From Pseudomonas sp. CFII64 (GTDB lineage: Bacteria > Pseudomonadota > Gammaproteobacteria > Pseudomonadales > Pseudomonadaceae): a DNA stretch of 64,000 bases. Of the stretch, positions 17,096 to 25,144 are shown piece after piece; the stretch's first letter is position 1; every line of letters begins with the position of its first letter. Location of the stretch: contig NZ_ATLO01000051.1 of assembly GCF_000416235.1 (NCBI RefSeq), positions 283,059 to 347,058 on the forward strand, read 5' to 3'. The notes beneath the pieces are model-generated. The model did no database searches. It saw only the letters and a list, made by a program, of their open reading frames with translations, and was not told the DNA's origin. Made by a program: the position numbers and the translations under genes.

Positions 17096-18420
17096 GGCTG
17101 GGCCGCCTGCCCGCGACCAATGCCGTAGTAAGTCAGTCCGGCGTCACGCACCTGCATCGGATCGAAAAGGTTACGTCCGTCGAATACCACCCGGTCACGC
17201 AGCTGTTGACCGAGCCGATCCAGATCCAGCACCCGGTAATCCTGCCATTCGGTAATCACCACCAGCGCATCCGCGCCCTCCAGCGCGTCTTCCTTGCAAT
17301 GCGCCAGGCTCAGATCGGTGCGCGAGCCATATTGTCGCTGGATCGCCTGCATGGCTTGAGGGTCATGGGCCTGGACCTGCGCGTCGGCGGCCCACAGCGC
17401 TTCGAGCAAGGCAAGGCTGGAGGCCTCGCGGATGTCGTCGGTATTTGGCTTGAAGGCGAGCCCCCAGACCGCGAAGACCTTGCCCTTTAGTGAACCTTGA
17501 TAATGCGCGTGGATTTTCTCAAATAGACGGTGTTTCTGGCGGCGGTTGACCTTCTCTACCGCGCCGAGCAGAGACGCTTCCATGCCGTGCTCTTCGGCGG
17601 TCCTGAGCAGCGCGTGCAGATCCTTGGGAAAGCACGAGCCGCCGAAGCCGCATCCAGGGTAAATAAAGTCATAACCAATGCGCGGGTCGGCGCCAATGCC
17701 CAGCCGCACCTGTTCGATATCGGCGTCCAGACGTTCGGCCAGGTTGGCCATCTCATTGATGAAGGAGATCTTCGTCGCCAGCAGGCAGTTGGCGGCGTAC
17801 TTGGTCAGCTCCGCGCTTCGGGCATCCATGACCACGAACTTCTCGCGGTTACGGCTGAATGGCTGGTAAAGCTCGCGCAAACGCTCCAGTGCCACCGGGC
17901 TCGCCCCGCCGACGATAATGCGGTCCGGGCGCAGGCAGTCGTTGACGGCAGAACCTTCCTTGAGGAATTCCGGGTTACTGATCACTTCGAAGCCTGCATC
18001 GCGTCGCAGGCTGACAGCGATCTCGCGGCGCATGCGGTCAACGGTACCCACCGGCGACGTGGACTTGTTGACGATGATCCGCGCACCTTCGGCGTACCTG
18101 AGCAGCGAACGCAGCACGGTGAGCACCTGACTCAGGTCAGCGTGACCGTCGGCTTGCAGGGGCGTGCCCACCGCGATGAATACCAGCTCGGCAAAGCAAC
18201 TGCCTTCGGCCTCGTCCGTGGTGAAATGCAGTCGTTTGCTGTCCAGTCCGTTACGCAGCAGTTGCGCCAGGCCAGGCTCGAAAATCGGACAGATGCCTTG
18301 GCGCAGGGCGTCAATTCGCTCCCGATCGACATCCACGCAGCACACCGTGTGACCCACTTCGGCCAGGCAGGCCGCTTGGGTGAGGCCTACATAGCCCGTT
18401 CCGAACACTGTCACTTTCAT
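17092..18420 (-). CDS. ugd: UDP-glucose 6-dehydrogenase
   Basis: This 442-residue enzyme oxidises UDP-glucose to UDP-glucuronate with two NAD. It has the N-terminal FGTGYVGLTQAACLAEVGH dinucleotide site and the catalytic cysteine motif GGSCFPKDLHAL. The C-terminal UDP-binding domain contains WGLAFKPNTDDIREA and VFDGRNLF. It is the first gene of a five-gene operon in which every junction is a four-base stop/start overlap. Its promoter must lie in the 206-bp region shared with divergent siaA. Confidence 0.95.
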   Translation of the reverse strand: MKVTVFGTGYVGLTQAACLAEVGHTVCCVDVDRERIDALRQGICPIFEPGLAQLLRNGLDSKRLHFTTDEAEGSCFAELVFIAVGTPLQADGHADLSQVLTVLRSLLRYAEGARIIVNKSTSPVGTVDRMRREIAVSLRRDAGFEVISNPEFLKEGSAVNDCLRPDRIIVGGASPVALERLRELYQPFSRNREKFVVMDARSAELTKYAANCLLATKISFINEMANLAERLDADIEQVRLGIGADPRIGYDFIYPGCGFGGSCFPKDLHALLRTAEEHGMEASLLGAVEKVNRRQKHRLFEKIHAHYQGSLKGKVFAVWGLAFKPNTDDIREASSLALLEALWAADAQVQAHDPQAMQAIQRQYGSRTDLSLAHCKEDALEGADALVVITEWQDYRVLDLDRLGQQLRDRVVFDGRNLFDPMQVRDAGLTYYGIGRGQAAQP

Positions 18421-18564
18421 CTGTCCTCTTTCCTCTGATCCACAAAACGTCGCTTTTCTTTGGCGTGCCTGGCGGGTGTCTGACCGAGCGCTGCCAAATG
18501 AATGTCACAACGGTGTGAAGGAACGATGACGCCTTGAGCGGCCAGCAGAATGAAATTCGCGCTG

Positions 18565-18583
18565 TAATATCACTTTAATATCA
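18565..18583. promoter_or_regulatory. Tandem TAATATCA repeats with 11-bp period
   Basis: TAATATCA occurs twice, separated by CTT, so the half-sites repeat every 11 bp on one face of the helix. This is the layout of direct-repeat boxes bound by OmpR-type response regulators. The site lies between ugd and siaA, 44 bp from siaA and 145 bp from ugd. The protein that binds it cannot be named. Confidence 0.35.
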
Positions 18584-18626
18584 GCGTGTCAGGATACGAG
18601 CTTTAGTCAGCCACGATGACGCAAGC

Positions 18627-19874
18627 ATGCAGGCAGAACAGTTCACATTCATGCGACCCACGCTGCCCAGAGATCATCGCTGTGCAGATGATTTGTGCAA
18701 CGAGGTGCCCGGCATCGACTCGGACAGCACCAATATCAAGGTCATGGATACCTTCACTGCGCATCGCGAGATGGTGTGCCTGGCGGTGGTCGAAGGCGAG
18801 CGCCCCATTGGGCTGATCAATCGAAATATCTTCATGTCGCAGATGAGCAAGCCGTTTCATCGCGAGTTGTATGACCGCAAGAGCTGCATTGCGTTTATGG
18901 ACAAAGAGCCCTTGGTGGTCGACTCCCGGATGAGCATCGAAGAGCTGACCTTCAAGACGGTCGAGTATGGCGAAAAAGCCCTCGCCGACGGCTTCATCGT
19001 AACGCGTGAAGGCCGGTTCGCAGGTCTGGGCAATGGTTTGCAACTGATGGCCGTGGTGGCCGCCATGCAAGCGGAAAAGAATCGTCAGATGATGCAAAGC
19101 ATCGAGTACGCCAGCGTCATTCAACGGGCGATGCTCAGAGCTTCTCGCGACGCATTGGCCTCAACCCTGGATGACGCTGCGCTGTTGTGGGAACCGCGGG
19201 ATGTGGTGGGTGGCGATTTCTATCATTTTTGTGCGTATCCCGAGGGCTGGTTCGGGGCGATTGCCGATTGCACAGGGCATGGCGTGCCGGGAGCCTTCAT
19301 GACCTTGATTGCATCCTCGTCGCTTACCCAGGCGCTGGGGCAAATCGGGCCACGCAACCCTGCCGCGCTTTTGTCGGCCGTGAATCGCGGAGTGAAGGGG
19401 CTCCTGGGGCAGGTCGATGGTCTGGACGGTACACCGGAATCAGATGACGGGCTGGATGCGGCGTTTTTCTGGTTCGACAACGCCACGCAAGTACTGAGTT
19501 TCGCAGGTGCGCGCATGTCGTTGCACATACTGCATCCGGACTCGGAACAGCTTCAAACCCTGGCAGGTCAGCGAATGGGTGTTGGCTACGTCGATAGCGA
19601 TTATGACTTTGAGTGGGTTCCCGCCACCGTGTCGATGTTACCTGGCAGCATTATTTTCATCGCCACCGATGGGCTGACCGATCAAATCGGCGGCGCTAAA
19701 GGAATCGCATTCGGCAAGCGCAAGGCGTTCGACACCATTCTGCAACATCGTGCCCAACCCTCGGCAGCCATCTGTGACGCTATAAAAAATACGCTGCTCA
19801 ACTGGCAGGGCGAGCAAACCCGTCGGGATGACTTGACCCTATTCTGTGCCCGCCTCAGGAATAAAAATGTTTAA
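18627..19874 (+). CDS. siaA: SiaA-type PP2C/SpoIIE phosphatase with N-terminal CBS-like sensor
   Basis: The 415-residue protein has an N-terminal CBS-pair-like sensor (about 25-145) and a short helical linker (about 145-172). A PP2C/SpoIIE domain (about 185-412) follows with VGGDF (194-198), ADCTGHGVPG (213-222), ATDGLTDQ and RRDDLTLF metal-binding motifs. In P. aeruginosa, SiaA dephosphorylates SiaC so that SiaC can activate SiaD. That SiaA is larger, with membrane segments and HAMP; this one has no membrane helix. It is followed by siaB, C and D. The start could also be the Met at 18651; neither has a clear SD. Confidence 0.84.
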   Translation: MQAEQFTFMRPTLPRDHRCADDLCNEVPGIDSDSTNIKVMDTFTAHREMVCLAVVEGERPIGLINRNIFMSQMSKPFHRELYDRKSCIAFMDKEPLVVDSRMSIEELTFKTVEYGEKALADGFIVTREGRFAGLGNGLQLMAVVAAMQAEKNRQMMQSIEYASVIQRAMLRASRDALASTLDDAALLWEPRDVVGGDFYHFCAYPEGWFGAIADCTGHGVPGAFMTLIASSSLTQALGQIGPRNPAALLSAVNRGVKGLLGQVDGLDGTPESDDGLDAAFFWFDNATQVLSFAGARMSLHILHPDSEQLQTLAGQRMGVGYVDSDYDFEWVPATVSMLPGSIIFIATDGLTDQIGGAKGIAFGKRKAFDTILQHRAQPSAAICDAIKNTLLNWQGEQTRRDDLTLFCARLRNKNV

Positions 19875-20436
19875 TTCATCGACCGCTCAGCTGGATGGTT
19901 CATTCTTCGAATTGGCCAGTCGGCAAAACGTGATTTTCTATCACAAGGGCTATTTCTCTCATCACGTTGTTTCCGCAATGGCCGAGGTTGTGAAACTTCA
20001 GCTGGAGATCTCTGGTGTCAGCGGGCCAACACGCCGCAAGTTGTTTTCGTCGTTCGTCGAGCTGTCGCAGAATATTATTCATTATTCGTCCGACTCCCTT
20101 GGCGCGACTCATTCCGAGAATTCTGTTCTTCGCCAGGGTGCTGTCTGCATCAGTGCCGAAGGTGAGCGGCACCTGATGCTTTGCGCCAACCCCATTGCGA
20201 CGACCGAGGTGGAACGGCTGCGAGAAAAACTGGAACCTTTGCGCAGCATGTCCCTTGAAGAAATCAAGGCCGCTTACAAGGTAACGCTGCGTTCCGAAAC
20301 GCCTGCCGATAGCAAGGGCGCCGGGCTGGGCTTTCTGACCATGGCGCGCGACGCAAGCGCACCTTTGGAGTTTGGCTTTCATGCGAGAGAGGACGATCCC
20401 GACACCACGTTGTTCTGCCTCAAAGCGATTATTTGA
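19867..20436 (+). CDS. siaB: SiaB-family protein kinase
   Basis: This 189-residue protein matches the SiaB family, which has a histidine-kinase-like ATPase fold but phosphorylates a threonine of SiaC. Recognisable parts are FYHKGYFSHHV near the start, SQNIIHYSSDS (the N-box-like region) and KGAGLGFLTMARD. Phosphorylation switches SiaC off as an activator of SiaD. The start at 19867 overlaps the end of siaA by eight bases and has AGGA six bases upstream, so the pair is translationally coupled. Confidence 0.88.
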   Translation: MFNSSTAQLDGSFFELASRQNVIFYHKGYFSHHVVSAMAEVVKLQLEISGVSGPTRRKLFSSFVELSQNIIHYSSDSLGATHSENSVLRQGAVCISAEGERHLMLCANPIATTEVERLREKLEPLRSMSLEEIKAAYKVTLRSETPADSKGAGLGFLTMARDASAPLEFGFHAREDDPDTTLFCLKAII

Positions 20437-20455
20437 AATGAGTGGCCTATCTAGC

Positions 20456-20842
20456 ATGGACAACTTCTACATCGAAGCAACCGCAACTTCGCCGGAAATC
20501 GATTTTCGTTTTGATCAGGATCTTCTTTCGATGAAGGGCGAGTCGTATCCGGAAAACGCTGCTGCATTTTACGCTCCGGTTTTACAGCAATTACGCGCTT
20601 TCCTGCTTGAACGAACCAGCGCGACAATCACCGTCAATATCGCGCTGGCCTATTTCAACAGTTCCAGCACCAAAATCCTGTTCAATATCTTTGATGCCCT
20701 GGATCAATCTGCCCAGGCCGGAAACCGCATTGAGGTGAACTGGTACCACGACGAAGAAGACGAAACGATTTTTGAATTCGGCGAAGAATTGAAGGCTGAC
20801 TTCACGGCGGTCACCTTCAACGACCATCCAATCACCACTTGA
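20456..20842 (+). CDS. siaC: SiaC-family phosphoprotein (DUF1987), activator of SiaD
   Basis: The 128-residue protein is a DUF1987/SiaC protein. The segment ALAYFNSSSTKILFNIFD contains the conserved Ser/Thr-rich strand-helix turn that carries the phosphorylated Thr in P. aeruginosa SiaC. Unphosphorylated SiaC binds and activates the SiaD diguanylate cyclase. An alternative start at 20438 would add six residues; alignment from memory with other SiaC proteins favours 20456. The stop is followed 14 bases later by the siaD start. Confidence 0.88.
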   Translation: MDNFYIEATATSPEIDFRFDQDLLSMKGESYPENAAAFYAPVLQQLRAFLLERTSATITVNIALAYFNSSSTKILFNIFDALDQSAQAGNRIEVNWYHDEEDETIFEFGEELKADFTAVTFNDHPITT

Positions 20843-20856
20843 TGAGGATGACGGTC

Positions 20857-21609
20857 ATGTCAGCTTCAGTCACACCCATTTGCGCTTCGAGTGACGCGAT
20901 TCCTGACTTGTTCAAGAACGAGACAGATGCGCTCGACCATGCCCGTTCTATCCTGGCCGTGACCGATGCCGAGGCGGCGATCTACAAGCGATCACTGACT
21001 GATCTGGCCTCTCATTACGAACGACTGCTGCGCGAAATGCGACGGTTGATCGGCAGAAGCGACCGTGCCGAGCGGGAAATGAATTTGCTCAATACGCAGT
21101 TGCAAACGCTGGCCGGTCAACTTGAATACCGCGCGACGCATGACGCCCTGACCGGAATCCTGAATCGCGGGGCGATCATCGATCTGGCGGTTCAGGCCCT
21201 GCAAAAAAACGGTGCAGTACTGGTTGTGCTGGACATCGATCACTTCAAGCACGTGAATGACGAGTTTGGTCATCCTGCCGGCGATGCGGTCATTCAGGGC
21301 ATTGTCGAGTGCCTGCGCGAGGTAGTCGCAGACACCGGGAAAATAGGGCGCGTCGGGGGCGAGGAGTTCACGGTCCTGATTAGCGGCGAAGACCTGGAGC
21401 GAGGCCTGGAACTGGCCGAAGCCATGCGTGATGCGATTGCCAGTCATGTATTTGCCGATCCGGTAAACCGGCAGATCACCGCAAGTTTTGGCGTCAGCGC
21501 GAGCACCTCGGGGACAACCTTTGATACCGCTTACGGCGCGGCTGACGCCGCGCTATACCGCGCCAAGCGTGGGGGACGAAATCGCGTGGAGCAAGCTGAA
21601 GCCTTATAA
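20857..21609 (+). CDS. siaD: SiaD diguanylate cyclase
   Basis: This 250-residue soluble cyclase has an N-terminal coiled coil (about 40-95) and a GGDEF domain (about 96-250) with GGEEF at 167-171. It should synthesise cyclic di-GMP when bound by SiaC and so promote biofilm formation and aggregation. The I-site position reads ADTG rather than RxxD, so no classical product-inhibition site is visible. The start at 20857 has GAGGA eight bases upstream; earlier in-frame Mets overlap siaC. It ends convergent with the ABC transporter operon. Confidence 0.9.
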   Translation: MSASVTPICASSDAIPDLFKNETDALDHARSILAVTDAEAAIYKRSLTDLASHYERLLREMRRLIGRSDRAEREMNLLNTQLQTLAGQLEYRATHDALTGILNRGAIIDLAVQALQKNGAVLVVLDIDHFKHVNDEFGHPAGDAVIQGIVECLREVVADTGKIGRVGGEEFTVLISGEDLERGLELAEAMRDAIASHVFADPVNRQITASFGVSASTSGTTFDTAYGAADAALYRAKRGGRNRVEQAEAL

Positions 21610-21669
21610 GCGGCTCGGATTGGTTTCTGCCAATGTCATCTGGCGAAGGCGTGTTTCCCGGTATATCAA

Positions 21670-23292
21670 TCAGGCGCTCAGCTTTTTCCCTGGCACCGCC
21701 GCCAGCAGTTCCTGGGTATAGGCCGCCTTGGGGTTTTTAAACACTTCGTCGATCGTCCCTTGTTCAACTACCTTGCCATTGCGCAGGACCAACACGTGAT
21801 GGGCAACATTGGCAACCACCGCCAGATCATGGGAAACGAGCAGGTAGGCCAGCCCCAGCTCGGCCTGCAATTCGGCCAACAGGTCGAGAATCTGCGCTTG
21901 AACCGAGACGTCCAACGCCGACACCGGCTCATCCAGGAGCAACAGATCCGGTTGCAGTGATAACGCGCGAGCGATGGCGACGCGTTGGCGTTGCCCCCCG
22001 GAGAGTTCTCGAGGCAGTCGATCTAAAAATGTCGCTGGCAGATGAACCCGTTCCATCAGCTTGCGGGCTGCTTGTTCAAGCGCTCGCCCCTTGAGTCGAC
22101 CAAAGGACACCAGCGGCTCTATCACGCTCTCGAAAATAGTCATGCGCGGGTCCAGCGCGGCGAACGGGTTCTGCTGCACCAGTTGCATGCGTTGACGAAG
22201 GGGGCGAAATTCGCGCCAACTGAGGTTGATAGTGTCTTGGCCATCGAAGACGATGCGGCCTTCGGTTGGCTGCTCCAGTCCCAATGCGATACGCAACGCA
22301 GTGCTCTTGCCCGAGCCGGATTCACCGACGATGGCCACTGTCTGTCCGGGGTAAACCTCAAGACTGACATCCTGTAATGCCTGAAATGAACTCGGCTCGC
22401 CTTTGTGTCTGGGTAGCTGGAAGGTCTTGCTGATGCCCTCCACGGACAAAAGCCGGGCGCCATTGGCGGCCGGGATTGGCGCTGGACGTGCGCGGGTGCT
22501 GAAGGCTGGCGCTGCTGCGATAAGCGCTCGGGTATAGGGCTGAGACGGGAACGCCAGGACCTGTGCCGGAGGACCTTGCTCGATAAGCTGACCGTCCTTC
22601 ATCACCAACAGTCGATCGGCACGATCTGCGGCGACAGCGAGGTCGTGGGTGATGATCAACAATGATATGCCGCGCTCGGCCACCAGGTTCTGCAAGTGAT
22701 CGAGGATTTTGCGTTGCACCGTCACGTCCAGAGCGCTGGTGGGTTCGTCGGCAATGATCAGCCGCGGATTGCCGGCCAGCGCGATAGCGATCAACACGCG
22801 CTGGCGCATACCACCGGACAGTTCGTGGGGATACTGACGCGCGCGCAGCAAGGGCTGGTCAAGCCCGACGCGTTTGAGCAGCTCGATGATGTCGGCGTCA
22901 ACCGTGAGGTAACGTCGACCCTGCGCCTGAATCAGCGCCTCGCCGATCTGCTGGCCGATGCGCAATGTGGGGTTGAGCCCCACCATCGGATCCTGGGGCA
23001 CGAGACTTACCGTGCGGCCACGCAGCCTTTGCCACTCACGCTCACTGGCGTGCGTGACGTCCTTGCCGTCGACGCGCAACTGTCCGCTAGCGATGCGCGC
23101 ATTGCCCGGCAGCAGGCCCAGTAAAGCATTGGCCAGCGTGGATTTGCCCGATCCGGATTCGCCGACGATGGCGAGGGTTTCGCCCCGCTGCACAGTGAAC
23201 GACACACCACGCACTGCAGGCGTTGATTGACCGCCGGCACGATACGACACCTGCAGATCGGTGACTTCAATGAGGGGCAGTGGGGATGTCAT
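21670..23292 (-). CDS. ABC transporter, fused dual ATPase (peptide/nickel type)
   Basis: The 540-residue protein contains two complete ABC ATPase domains. Each has a Walker A GESGSGKST, a signature (LSGGMRQRV and LSGGQRQRV) and a Walker B (LIIADEPTSALD and LLLLDEPVSALD). The C-terminal halves resemble the DppD/DppF pair fused in one chain. It powers uptake through the two permeases encoded upstream. Its ATG overlaps the stop of the DppC-like permease by four bases. It is the last gene of a four-gene operon. Confidence 0.93.
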   Translation of the reverse strand: MTSPLPLIEVTDLQVSYRAGGQSTPAVRGVSFTVQRGETLAIVGESGSGKSTLANALLGLLPGNARIASGQLRVDGKDVTHASEREWQRLRGRTVSLVPQDPMVGLNPTLRIGQQIGEALIQAQGRRYLTVDADIIELLKRVGLDQPLLRARQYPHELSGGMRQRVLIAIALAGNPRLIIADEPTSALDVTVQRKILDHLQNLVAERGISLLIITHDLAVAADRADRLLVMKDGQLIEQGPPAQVLAFPSQPYTRALIAAAPAFSTRARPAPIPAANGARLLSVEGISKTFQLPRHKGEPSSFQALQDVSLEVYPGQTVAIVGESGSGKSTALRIALGLEQPTEGRIVFDGQDTINLSWREFRPLRQRMQLVQQNPFAALDPRMTIFESVIEPLVSFGRLKGRALEQAARKLMERVHLPATFLDRLPRELSGGQRQRVAIARALSLQPDLLLLDEPVSALDVSVQAQILDLLAELQAELGLAYLLVSHDLAVVANVAHHVLVLRNGKVVEQGTIDEVFKNPKAAYTQELLAAVPGKKLSA

Positions 23293-24194
23293 CGTGGGCT
23301 TTCCTCCAGCGTACGAGCGATATGGTTGACGCTGAACACCACGGCCACCAGAAACAGGCCAGGCAGTAAAGGCACCCAGGGTGCGGTCATCAGAAAGGAT
23401 CGGCCGTTGGCGATCAGCGTGCCCCATTCAGCCGCAGGCGGCGCGGCGCCAAAACCGAGGAAGCTCAAGCCTGCCGTGGCGAGAATTGCAGCGCCGAAAT
23501 CCAGCGTCGCCAGAACCGCTACGGGCCCCCATGCATTGGGTAACACGTGGCGCAGCAGGGTGCGGGTCCAGCTGGCGCCGCCGAGCCGGGCCGCCTCGAC
23601 GTAGGGAAGGGTTTTGATTCGCAGCACTTCGGCCCGGGTCGTGCGCGCAAAGCCGGGCACGATGCCGACGCCTACGGCTATCGCGACGGGCACGGTGCCG
23701 AAACCAATGGCCGTCACGATGGCCAGAGCGAGAAGCAGGCCGGGCAGGGCCAACATCACGTCAATCAGGCGCATGAGCAGGGTGTCCAGACGCCCACCGG
23801 CAAAACCGGCCAGGATACCCAGCCCAAGACCGCCAACCAGAGCAATGCCCACTGCCAGCAGTGCGGCCGTGACCGACAGGCGTGATCCGTGGACCACCCG
23901 GCTGTACAGATCGCGGCCAAGTTCGTCGGTGCCAAACCAGTGAGCAGCACTCGGCGCTACCAGTTTGGCAGCGGGCGCCGTGGCATACGGATCGGCATGG
24001 CTTAGCAGCCCCGGGACGAGTGCAGACAGCAGCGCGAAAGCGACGACAGCCAGGGCCAGCAGGAAGCCAGGGCGGCGCAGTAAAGGCGCCAAGGCAATGC
24101 GGGCCCGTTGCCAGCGGGTTCGCGGTCGCCAGACGGGGGCGGGGCTGAGTTGTGTGGGGAACGTCTCAATCAACATGTCTGTTGTAACAGCCAT
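23289..24194 (-). CDS. ABC transporter permease, DppC-like
   Basis: The 301-residue inner-membrane permease has an N-terminal hydrophobic helix (about 44-64), the HWFGTDELGRDLYSRV motif of DppC-type subunits, and further helices. A cytoplasmic EAA loop reads EAARLGGASWTRTLLRHVLPN. It pairs with the DppB-like permease, whose stop overlaps its start by one base, and with the fused ATPase downstream. Substrate class is peptides, opines, metal chelates or similar; nothing in the sequence decides. Confidence 0.92.
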   Translation of the reverse strand: MAVTTDMLIETFPTQLSPAPVWRPRTRWQRARIALAPLLRRPGFLLALAVVAFALLSALVPGLLSHADPYATAPAAKLVAPSAAHWFGTDELGRDLYSRVVHGSRLSVTAALLAVGIALVGGLGLGILAGFAGGRLDTLLMRLIDVMLALPGLLLALAIVTAIGFGTVPVAIAVGVGIVPGFARTTRAEVLRIKTLPYVEAARLGGASWTRTLLRHVLPNAWGPVAVLATLDFGAAILATAGLSFLGFGAAPPAAEWGTLIANGRSFLMTAPWVPLLPGLFLVAVVFSVNHIARTLEESPR

Positions 24195-25144
24195 CAGGCA
24201 ATCCTCGGCGTATGAGTGATGCGTGGATCAAGAAGGGGGTAGAGCAGGTCCACGACGAGGTTGACCACCACGAATGCCGCTGCCGCCACGCTGACGATGG
24301 CCAGCACCACAGGGATGTCCTGACGCAGGACTGCTTCCTGAGCCAGGCGGCCTATGCCGCTGCGCGCAAAGATGGTTTCCACCAACACGGCACCGGAGAC
24401 GGTGTTGCCGACTTGCAAGCCGATCAAGGTGAGCAGCGGCAAGGCTGCGTTCTTGAAGGCGTGGCGTCGCTGCACTTGCGCTCGGCTCAGGCCTTTCGCG
24501 TAAGCGGTCGCAAGGTAGGGCTCATGACGGACACCCTGAAAACCTCGGAGTAACACCTGGGCATAAACCGCAGCGCTGGGGATCGCCAAAGTGATTGCTG
24601 GCAACACCAGGCTGGACAGACCTTGGTTGCCAGTGGATGGCAGCCAGCCCAGGGTAAACGCGAACACCTGGATCAGCAGCAAGCCCATCCAGAAGACCGG
24701 TACGGAAAAGCCCAGTGACGGCACCCGCGCCAAGGCGGTTTGCAAGGGGCGCCAGCGCACATAGGCGGCCAGATAGCCCAGGCCGATACCGCCAGTCAAC
24801 GACAACACGATGGCGACGCCCGCCAGCGCCAATGTTTGCGGCAACCGTTCCGCGAGCAGGCCGGCCACCGGACGGTTCAGTGCAATCGACTGACCAAAGT
24901 CACCGTGCACTGCGCCCAATACCAGACTGAGATACTGCTCAAGCACACTCTGATCGAGCCCGTAGTACGCGCGGGCCTTGGCAAGATCTGCGACTGAAAG
25001 TGAGTCGATCTCCACGCCCGACGCACTCAGCATGATCGAGAGTGGATCGCCCGGCAGCAGATACAGAATGAAATAGGCGACGGTATACGCCCCCCATAAC
25101 ACCAAAACAGCCTGACCGATTCGGCCGATCACATAGCGACTCAT
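24194..25144 (-). CDS. ABC transporter permease, DppB-like
   Basis: This 316-residue permease begins MSRYVIGRIGQAVLVLWG and carries YFILYLLPGDPL, both typical of DppB-type subunits. Six hydrophobic segments follow, with an EAA-like loop (TAYAKGLSRAQVQRRHAFKNA) and a C-terminal helix. It forms the translocation pore with the DppC-like partner. Its start overlaps the stop of the upstream solute-binding gene by four bases. Confidence 0.92.
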   Translation of the reverse strand: MSRYVIGRIGQAVLVLWGAYTVAYFILYLLPGDPLSIMLSASGVEIDSLSVADLAKARAYYGLDQSVLEQYLSLVLGAVHGDFGQSIALNRPVAGLLAERLPQTLALAGVAIVLSLTGGIGLGYLAAYVRWRPLQTALARVPSLGFSVPVFWMGLLLIQVFAFTLGWLPSTGNQGLSSLVLPAITLAIPSAAVYAQVLLRGFQGVRHEPYLATAYAKGLSRAQVQRRHAFKNAALPLLTLIGLQVGNTVSGAVLVETIFARSGIGRLAQEAVLRQDIPVVLAIVSVAAAAFVVVNLVVDLLYPLLDPRITHTPRIA

